From NCBI GenBank assembly GCA_025766275.1, contig JAFKAC010000290.1:1-25036 (forward strand): a stretch of DNA of 25,036 nucleotides, in the 5' to 3' direction. Every line of letters starts with the position of its first letter. Within the stretch, counting starts at the first letter, position 1. This stretch comes from Lactarius indigo. Its lineage: Eukaryota; Basidiomycota; Agaricomycetes; Russulales; Russulaceae. Made by a program: the position numbers and the translations under genes. This document shows positions 17,815-25,036 of this stretch, piece after piece. Under the pieces are notes generated by a model, which saw nothing but the letters and a program-made list of their open reading frames with translations, was not told where the DNA came from and did no database searches.

Positions 17815-17845
17815 GCTCTTCCATCGCAGCACTGTCGATTGGAAG
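17805..17845 (+). promoter_or_regulatory. Candidate -1 frameshift signal between gag and pol
   Basis: Heptamer G GAT TTT (17805-17811) in gag phase is followed at once by the gag stop TAG (17812-17814). After a 6-nt spacer, CTTCCATCG (17818-17826) pairs with CGATTGGAAG (17836-17845, one bulged T) around a 9-nt loop. The pol frame is closed upstream by TGA 17802-17804, so gag and pol overlap only at 17805-17814. G GAU UUA is a known retroviral -1 site; this one differs in the last base. No other route to Pol in the -1 frame is possible in this stretch. Confidence 0.6.
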
Positions 17846-20800
17846 TATTCGTGCCAGTAGCATTGCACACGGCCTTTCCCTACTAGAGACGCTTGGAGCT
17901 GAGCCTGTACCTGTAGAGACGATTCGGAATAGGAGAGCTCCTTCAATTGTTCTCAAGGTGACACTAGTAGGAAAGAAGTCTGGCAGAGAAATCAGTGCCT
18001 GCGCCCTGTTGGACAGCGGCGTGGAGGGCATCATCGTGGATGATGGGTTTGTGCATGCAAACGGGCTCACAATGAGAACACTAATCCGACCCTTACCAGT
18101 TAGAAATGTGGATGGGTCACCCAATAAGATGGGTTCGGTCAAGTACACCACAATCCAGAGGCTACAGATCAGAACAGCGGAAGACACTTATCACAACGAA
18201 ATAGTAGAGCTATATGCCACCACCCTTGGAGAGCACAATATAATCCTAGGAACGGATTGGCTCCAAGCACATAACCCAGAAATCGATTGGCATCAACCCA
18301 AGATAGCATTCACAAGATGCCCAAAAACCTGTACTCTGTCAACAACAAGTGTTGTTATTTCTTCCCAAGTCCCTCAAACAAGGAATACTACAATAAACAT
18401 CCTAGAGCTAGGACCTGAAGACGCAACAAGAGCTTGCCTCCCAACTATCAAAGAGATGGAACCTGTTGAACGTGTGTTCACCCAAGAAGCCTATGAACCC
18501 TGGCTGTGGAGTCACAGTTTCTGCAAGTACGATCACCTTGCAATCTGAGCAAAAATCACTACAAGTACCAAGATAGCTGCAAAGACCGCACCTATACCTT
18601 CCTCTGAGCACATTCCAAGCCATTTCCAATGTTACACCTGAGTCTTCAGTGAGAATGCCTCTCACCGACTACCTGAACATCAACCCTGGGATCACGCAAT
18701 TGATCTGAAACCTGGAGCCGCTATGAAGAACTGCAGCATCTACTGACTCACGCCTAAAGAGGCTGATGCACTCAAGGAGTACATTTCCGAGCACCTGCGA
18801 AAGGGTTACATCCAACCATCCAAGTCCCCCATGGCCTCCCCCTTCTTCTTTGTGGACAAGAAGGATGGAAAGCTCTGACCGGTACAGGATTACTGGGCCC
18901 TGAATGACATAACGATTAAGAACACGGTGCCCCTACCCCTCATTCCCGAGTTAATCGACAAACTTCACAATGCACGTTATTTTACCAAGTTGGATATTCA
19001 TTGGGGGTACAACAATATCTGTATCTGTGAAGGCGATGAGTACAAGGCAGCCTTCAAAACCTCCCTAGGTCTTTTTGAGCCGACTGTAATGACATTCAGT
19101 CTCTGCAACGCCCCAGCAACATTTCAAACGTTCATGAACCAAGTTTTCAAGTCTCTGATCGACGGTGGACACGTGGTAGTCTACCTGGATGACATTCTCA
19201 TCTTCACAGAAGATATTTCCTCCCTCACAGCATTGACACACGACGTGCTTCAACGGCTGGAACGTCATGACCTCTATCTGAAACCTGAGAAGTGCATGTT
19301 TGCACAAACCTCTGTTGAATACCTTGGCATTGTTATTTCCAATGGCCAAGTTTCCATGGATCCTGCAAAGGTTGCTGAGATTACCAAGTGGCCAACTCCA
19401 CACACAGTTAAGCAAGTCCAAGCCTTCCTAGGCTTCTGTAACTTTTACCGGCGATTTATCAAAGACTATTCCACTATCACCCGACCCCTCTTCGATCTAA
19501 CCAAGAAAGACGTACCTTTTTCTTGGGGTACTGCAGCGGAAAACACTTTCCGCACCCTGATCAAATGCTTCACGGAAGCTCCTGTCCTGGCCCTTCCTGA
19601 CCACTCCAAGCCCTTCCAACTCATCACCGATGCCAGCGACTTCGCCATGGGCGCAGTCCTTGAACAACCTGATGCCCTGCACCAATGGCACCCCATTGCC
19701 TTTCTGTCGAAATCTCTCCTCCCTGCCGAACGTCACTACGAGATTTGCAATAAGGAACTTTTGGCCATTATTCATGCCCTTCATGCCTTCTGACACTACC
19801 TCGAGGGATGTAGTGATTCCACTGAAATCTGGTCCGACCACAACAACCTGGCCTACTTCATGATGAAGCAGAAACTTTCCCATCAACAAGCACAGTGGGC
19901 GCTTTTCCTCTCTCGTTTCCAGTTCATCATCATCCACAAGCCTGGTGTTCAGAACAAGTCTGATGCACTGTCCTAGCGTCCAGATCATAAAAAGGGGATA
20001 GCGGATGAAGATGAAAAGTGAGTGCTCCTGGATACCAAATTTTTCTCGGTCAATGCAGTACAAAGAACTGCAGTTACCATTCACGGCAATAATACTCTTC
20101 AACAACGCATCCGAGACACACACACCTATGACAAAGAAGTCAGCACAGCCCTAGAAACCCTCTTGAAGAATGGCCCCCGTTCCTTAACCAAGGGGCTAGA
20201 AGAGTGGAACTTAGAAGATGGAGTCATCTTATTCCGAGGACAAATCTATGTACCCAAAGATGACAACTTACAAAGAGACATTGTAACTCAGTATCATGAC
20301 CACATCGCCACAGGACACCCAGGGCGATGGAAAACCTATGAACTCCTTTCCCGAGACTTTTGGTGGCCAGGAATGTCAACATTTGTCAAAGAATACGTTG
20401 ATGGATGTGCCACCTGCCAATCCACGAAAATCAAACCACGAACCCAAGTACCTCTGCAACCTAACACTATTCCTAAAGAAATCTGGGGAACCATTACAAT
20501 GGATTTTATCACCGACCTCCCCTCTTCCCACAACCACGACTTGTTGTTCGTAGTTGTTGATTGACTCAGCAAAGCAGTAGTCATTTCCCCGTGTAACAAG
20601 ACTATCACAGCAGACGAAACTGCTCGACTCTACCTGGAAAATGTCTGGAGACATACTGGCCTACCCTGACAAGTTATTTCTGACAGAGGCCCTCAGTTTG
20701 CATTGAAAGTAATGCAAGAAATCTGGAACAAATTAGGAGTTAAATCCACCCTATCCACGGCTTTCCATCTGCAAACAAATGGAGAAACCGAACACGTAAA

Positions 20801-21581
20801 TCAAGAACTTGAACAGTACCTCTGTGTCTTCTGTAACTTCCAACAAGACAATTGGGTAGACTTAATCCCATTCATGGAATTCGCGCACAATGCATGTCAG
20901 CACAGTGCAACTCACAAGTCACCCTTTGAAGTGTGGTATGGGTACAATCCGGAGTTCATTCCCCTCATCCACTTCAATAGCAAGATACCCGCAGCCAAAG
21001 AAAGACTAAACACATTGAACCGAATCCGCTCTGAAGTCACTGCAGCCCTCAAGGTTGCTGCAGAAGTAATGAAAAATTCCAAGTCAACCACACCCTCGCA
21101 TAAGTTTAATGAAGGCGATCTAGTCTGGCTGGAAGGGACTAATATCCACACTACCCACCCCAAAGCTAAACTCACTCCCTGATGCCATGGTCCTTTTAAA
21201 GTCCTATCCTCCTGGGGAGTTAACTGCAAACTCCAACTCCCAAAGACATGGTGAATCCACCCAGTCTTCCACAACTCCTTGATCTCCCCGTACAAAGAAA
21301 ACACCATGCACGGCCCTAACTTCACCCGACTACCCCCTGAAATTGTCCAAGGGGAAGATGAGCACTATGAAGTTGAAAGGGTCCTGCAGTCAAAGATATC
21401 GCCCAACAAGAAAGGTGTACTCTACTTGATCAAGTGGAAGGGGTATCCCGACTCCGAGAATTCCTGGCTCCCTGCCTCTCAAATGTCCCACGCCCAAGAC
21501 CTTGTCCGACAATTCCACAAAGACAACCCCTCTGCCCCTCAACCAAAGAACACTAGTGCTTGTGGAATAGCACAACGCTAA
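17805..21581 (+). pseudogene. pol: pol of Ty3/Gypsy chromovirus with eleven nonsense codons
   Basis: One frame runs from 17805 to TAA 21579-21581 (about 1,258 codons) with no frameshift. Order: aspartic protease (LLDSG at about 18007; NIILGTDW near 18237), reverse transcriptase ([18 protein letters not shown] near 18822; YLDD in VVVYLDDILIF at about 19177), RNase H (LITDASDFAMGAVL near 19620; KELLAIIHALHAF). Then integrase: HHCC zinc domain HX?H...CATC (about 20296-20420), catalytic Asp in MDFITDLP, Asp in SDRGPQF, Glu in the HLQTNGETEH/NQELE region. Last a chromodomain (YEVERVLQSKISPNKKGVL, LIKWKGYPDSENSW, 21367-21480). Stops: TGA 18546, 18639, 18744, 18876, 19791, 20019, 20562, 20667, 21180, 21252 and TAG 19974. 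Several fall where relatives carry Arg (KL*PVQDY, AF*HYLEG, VD*LSKAV, TW*IHPVFH). Chromodomains direct integration to heterochromatin. Confidence 0.93.
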
Positions 21582-21589
21582 AAAGGGGA
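21580..21589 (+). promoter_or_regulatory. Polypurine tract of the 10.3-kb element
   Basis: AAAAAGGGGA lies 3 nt before the 3' LTR and overlaps the last base pair of the pol stop codon. It is the expected plus-strand primer of an LTR retrotransposon. Confidence 0.8.
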
Positions 21590-21592
21590 TAC

Positions 21593-22279
21593 TGTCATGA
21601 ACCTATAACCCGGTTGTGACTCAAGGGCGCTTGGAACTGGTCCATGTCGGCCCAGTCTTATGTAATCACCTTCCTAAAGGGGAATTCCGAATCGGAGTTT
21701 GAATTCAGTTCTCAAATGATCACATGATCTGTCACGTGATCAGTCACGTCTCTCAAGCCATGTGTTGTGTACACGTGTACTAATCAATGGTTGATTGTTG
21801 ATCAATCAACGAAGATAATCAACCAAGTCACCACCCCTCGGGGATTTCCGCATTGACTGCAGAATCACGCCATCCTGACGCAAGATTGTGCCATCAACTG
21901 CGGCGCAGTCGTTCTATGTTTAAACCTCTTCTGATTGGACTCTATTGTTAGATGTCTCTAGAATGTTCCCTTGTGCAGTACTGCGCAGCACCCGTGGACA
22001 GGCCCTAAGCCTGCCCTAAAACTACGCACAGACCACCCTCTGTAGTATATAAGCTGGTGCAATTCTATGGACAGTCCCTCAGACTGTCCACTTGTGACAT
22101 CCTCCCTCTTGCCTCTCAGCTCCTTCGAGTGCCCCGCTCATCGCGCGCCACTACTCCTCTTTGAGCCAAGAGTGTATCTTGTGTTCTTCTGTCGTCAAGC
22201 ATCTCTTCTCCACACCCTCCTCAGCCCCCAGTCTCTGCCTACATCGTGACCCCCTGTCAAGTGACAGTGAGTTATCACA
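21593..22279 (+). repeat. 3' LTR of the 10.3-kb element
   Basis: 687 bp, matching 11977-12651. It differs by about 25 substitutions, nearly all transitions and many at CpG, plus a 12-bp extra segment GTGATCAGTCAC. The GATCACGTGATC palindrome of the 5' copy is GATCACATGATC here. TATATAA and the TGGACAGTC/GACTGTCCA inverted repeat are conserved. Confidence 0.93.
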
Positions 22280-22497
22280 GCGCCCCCCCCGAATTGTCCT
22301 TGTTGACCTGCCGAAAAACTTTTGTTGCCTTGGCCTAACTCAAATGGGGATGAGATCAAATGGAAACCTAAACAAGGACTTACCTTCTCCTTCTCAAGGT
22401 GGCATTTCCATTCTGCCCTGTCAGGTACATCTTGGACTGAGACATAAGCAGCAACAGTGGCTTTTATCACTGATGTGATGGAAAGAAGGGATGTCAT
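22280..22497 (-). pseudogene. 5' part of the split Zn2Cys6 gene
   Basis: The minus-strand exon 22497-22384 (MTSLLSITSVIKATVAAYVS to HLEKEK, 38 codons) is followed by intron 22335-22383 (GTAAGT to TTAG, 49 bp) and exon 22334-22280 (AKATKVFRQVNKDNSGGA). The last exon is interrupted by the Gypsy insertion and continues in frame at 11971 (PALHPT). ATG 22497 is a plausible start. However, a further upstream segment in another frame (AAAPPIASTTSTDVAIDTAE, about 22560-22500) also looks coding, so an extra 5' exon is possible. 22280-22284 (GCGCC) is the right target duplication. Confidence 0.65.
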
Positions 22498-22599
22498 GGT
22501 GTTGAAGTAAAAAGAACAATGTGTTCAGCAGTGTCAATTGCCACATCAGTTGAGGTTGTGCTAGCGATGGGTGGTGCCGCTGCTGAGCTGCCAAAATAT

Positions 22600-23497
22600 C
22601 CATTCACAACCTGACTCAGCAGAACATGGATTCTTCTTTGCATAATAAGTAATCAAGATACTGCCGACTCATTTGACTTATCACTACATCATCAGACCAC
22701 TCCATGCAGACCATTTCCACTCAGAAAATTCTACTTTCATGTCTCAATCTCACTCTCCCCTTTCGACATTGGTCAGCACTCAACAGCTCAGGATCAGTGA
22801 AGATTCGCTTCTATCTGCCAAAGGTCAAGACGATTATGGCATGGGTGGGGAGTCATCCCCAGTGGGAAATTTGTAGTTTCGGGTAGGTTTACATCGACTG
22901 TCGTAGATACTGTCGCTCGCTATCGATGATCGATATTCTGTCCGTAATACTATACCAAAATGCGATAAAAAAAAATTATGTACGACTGCCAGCGTTTTTC
23001 TCGCAGACAATCGAAAAAAGTCGAACTCAAGCGATTTAATTAGACCACAGAGCACACAGGTCGCGATCTATACAAATCGACATTATTGAACTGTTCGTTT
23101 TTTTTTTTGTTTCTGTTCGATAAATTTGAATCGACTGTTATCGAACCATTCTTTTTTTTCTGTAATTGATTGACAGATATAAATCGACTGTTATTGAATC
23201 GTTCGTTTTTTTTTGTTTCCGTTAGATAGTTTTAAACGATGCATCGATTCCCGTTGTTAATCATAATTACACAGCTTTTACTATACAAATGCAGCAACGG
23301 GTTCATTGTACGAGCGGATACTGGCGTGACACAAACTGAGTAAAACTCGGGGATGGTTTGAAGAGCAGACGGTCGAGGGATCCAACATCCGGGTTGGGCT
23401 GACAATGGGTCGGTTAGAAGTAGAAAAGTCGAAGATAAGACCGTGAAAGCAGGGCGTGGCGAGAGGGAACGGGGAGGAGAAACCAATGGCTCGTCGC
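22600..23497. other. Non-coding interval between two minus-strand genes
   Basis: No gene is supported. Base composition changes near 22,870: the left side is CpG-poor, whereas the right side (for example 22878-22945) has many TCGA/TCGC sites although it is AT-rich. It would serve as upstream region of the split gene and downstream region of the 23498 gene. Confidence 0.5.
23075..23245. repeat. Three degenerate ~52-bp repeats with poly-T tracts
   Basis: Units share ATCGAC(A/T)(T/G)TTAT(T/C)GAA, then a run of 8-11 T, then TTTC(T/C)GTT or similar. They begin near 23076, 23131 and 23183. The phased T-tracts may stiffen or bend DNA and exclude nucleosomes. No coding potential. Confidence 0.6.
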
Positions 23498-25036
23498 TTA
23501 GTTCGTGCTGGGTGTGTCGTTGGCCCTCTTTGCAGACAGTTTGGCCTTCCTCTGCGGAGATGTGAGTGGGCCTGACATGAATGCAGAGAGGACATACCGC
23601 CATAACCTGTGCAATGCACAGTTCTTTTTTGAGGGGCTAAAGGGGTGTCAGAGTATTATATCCTGTTGAGAGTTTGTCACGTACCTCCTTGTCCGCATCC
23701 ATAAGGGACTTGAAGTAGATATCGAAGTCTGAAAGGGGGCCCTGTCCCCCAGATTGTTGTTCATTCCAACGACGCATGCAAATATTTCTCGAGTGGCAAT
23801 CAGCACCATATTGTAACAGAGGCGACTGGTTATGAGACATACCTAATAGAGTTCCCCTCTGTGGGTATGGCTAAAGCCGCGTTTGACGATTTCTGTCGCT
23901 TGTTTGTCGTCGTCATCGTGTTGCTACCTTCGGGTTTTCTCTTCTTGTCGGTTTTGGTCTTGACGTGTGAATTGGGGGGAGGCGTGTCAGGAGGGGGTCC
24001 GGCGTTGTGACCGACGCTAGTGGGGTCAGTGCTACTAGTCGCTGTGGTTCCGTGTGTTGTTGGGGCCGGGGTAGGAGTTTCCTTGTCCACCGCAACGGAC
24101 GATGGATTTCTAGGAGCACGTACTTTTAGTTTGACTCGGAATCCAGTAGTTGTTGTCGGTGTCGTGTTGTTTGCGGACTTTAGTGTTTCTCCTGTATCAC
24201 CGGTGCCCATAGAAGGGCTGACTGAGTCGGACGGTGCAGGGGCACTGTGGTTGGTCTCATGTGAGCTATGGCCAGCGCTATAGAGAAAAAGTGTTACAAT
24301 GGGTCGATGAGCGCTGACGTTGTTGAAGAGTGTACGCCTATGGTCTGGGAGGGGATTGCGGGATTGCTATAATCAGAAGGAAATAGCAAGCTAAGCGGAC
24401 GGGACTTACTGAGACCATCGATGACATGGATGAACTCTGCATCGTCCCCCCTGTGGTGGGGCCATCCGCCTCAGAACCGGTGGTTTTGTTTCCACTCTCG
24501 GCGTGCTGCTCTGAGACTCCTGCACCGGGATCGTCATTGCCACCCTCGGCATCTGAATCAGGATCGCCATTGTTCTTGGCACGTTCTGAGTCACTGGGAT
24601 CGTCGTCGCTGTCCGTGGTGTGGTGTTCTCCTGCATCGGGATCGTCGCCGCCTTCGTCTTGTGAACCATCATGTGAGTTCATGCGTATAAGGTTGGGGTC
24701 CTCAAGGAGTTTTTTACGGGGGTCATTGTCGCGATCCGAGTTCGGGTCCAAGTCCTTGTCCGAACCGGTGGAATCCTTCTCAGTCTTTGCTGTCACTGGC
24801 AGGTGTCGGTTTCGATACCAAGAAGGGTAAGATTTTGTTGACCATTCTCGGAGCTTCCATTCTCCATCGTCACAGAGAAGAAGAAAATCGTGGGCCTTGT
24901 CAGCGAGGAGCGTCCGGGAGTAGTAATCCCAGGCCCTGTTCTCTATCTTGCCGAACATCTCCGGCGCCAATCCACATTTGTCCAAGGTGCGCCACAGCAT
25001 TCGTGCCTTCCTACTCATCTCCGCAATCACGGATTT
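23498..25036 (-). CDS. Intact multi-exon gene, unknown, 5' end outside window
   Basis: Minus-strand exons, in coding order: 25036-24410 (partial; the start lies to the right of the window), an exon ending at 23843, then 23787-23685, 23636-23598 and 23551-23498 with TAA at 23500-23498. Introns 23788-23842, 23637-23684 and 23552-23597 are 46-55 bp with exact frame matching. The first internal intron starts at 24409 (GTAAGT); its acceptor is uncertain (24256 keeps the frame but makes it long). The protein begins KARMLWRTLDKCGLAPEMFG, with YYSRTLLADKAHDFLLLC and SYPSWYRNRHLP. It continues with a long acidic Asp/Ser-rich region, a Thr/Pro-rich linker with VKLKVRAPRN, KKRKPEG and KRQK (possible nuclear signals), and a basic tail. 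No stop or frameshift is seen. The family is not recognised; the charge pattern suggests a nuclear protein. Confidence 0.7.

Larger units (their letters stand above)
11977..22279 (+). mobile_element. Full-length Ty3/Gypsy chromovirus, 10.3 kb, inactivated
   Basis: Bounded by two near-identical LTRs (675 and 687 bp) starting TGTCATGA and ending ATCACA, flanked by GCACC/GCGCC. Order: LTR, putative self-primer site, ORF1 (12693), ORF2 (13970), ORF3 (14963), gag (15682), pol (17805: protease, reverse transcriptase, RNase H, integrase, chromodomain), polypurine tract, LTR. RT before integrase defines Ty3/Gypsy; the C-terminal chromodomain defines a chromovirus. The roughly 3 kb of coding sequence between LTR and gag is unusual. 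A solo LTR of another family sits in the gag-pol linker. The LTR pair differs at about 25 positions, mostly transitions. It is inserted into the exon of a minus-strand Zn2Cys6 gene. It cannot make an intact Pol because of eleven nonsense codons. Confidence 0.93.

Noticed and set aside
18546..21254. TGA read as Arg (recoding) in pol
   Set aside because: The intact gene at 23498-25036 and ORF1-3 use ordinary stops, missense changes show the same CpG bias, and other broken genes carry TAG and TAA as well; decay is simpler.

Overview
This window is the left end of a chromosome from a filamentous fungus, most probably a mushroom-forming basidiomycete (Agaricomycetes). It opens with a telomere of CCCTAAA units. 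Host-type genes have many small GT-AG introns (43-62 bp). The repeats are dominated by Ty3/Gypsy retrotransposons, and the largest encodes an integrase with a C-terminal chromodomain. No rRNA, tRNA, CRISPR array or bacterial-type operon was seen.

Layout. 1-162: telomere. 212-2226: broken multi-exon gene immediately next to the telomere. 2369-3025: ~31-bp minisatellite. 3421-4018: internal piece of an unidentified gene. 4029-4650: array of ~63-bp palindromes. 4867-6903: Gypsy-type remnant with a four-zinc-knuckle ORF and a 3' LTR, whose right end cuts an older minus-strand Gypsy gag (6904-7781). 7910-8384: LTR-like copy. 8385-9207: C-terminal remnant of a gene related to the telomere-adjacent one. 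9208-10390: decayed sequence with little recognisable content. 10446-11971 and 22280-22497: two halves of one minus-strand Zn2Cys6 gene, split by a 10.3-kb Gypsy chromovirus (11977-22279). 22500-23497: mostly non-coding, with poly-T repeats. 23498-25036: intact minus-strand gene running off the right edge.

The 10.3-kb element is the most interesting object. Its order is LTR, ORF1, ORF2, ORF3, gag, pol, LTR. The three leader ORFs match no family I recognise, and none has an ATG at its start. Strong hairpins fill the ORF1/ORF2 and ORF2/ORF3 junctions. ORF3 and gag overlap by ATGA. Once a later solo-LTR insertion is discounted, gag and pol overlap by only 10 nt, and that overlap holds a G GAT TTT heptamer followed 6 nt later by a hairpin: a candidate -1 ribosomal frameshift signal. 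A 10-nt complementarity between the predicted 5' end of the transcript and the site just after the 5' LTR suggests Tf1-like self-priming. Discounting the element and one target duplication leaves the interrupted host gene in frame.

Decay follows one pattern. Pol keeps one frame for 3.77 kb but has eleven in-frame stops, ten of them TGA, several at positions where relatives carry Arg (CGA to TGA, a CpG change). The other broken genes also carry stops explainable by C-to-T change, and minisatellite units differ mainly at CpG. The intact right-hand gene and the sequence from about 22,880 on keep many CpGs, so the window may cross the edge of a methylated, silenced subtelomeric domain. All functional statements are read from sequence and remembered family features; no database search was possible.
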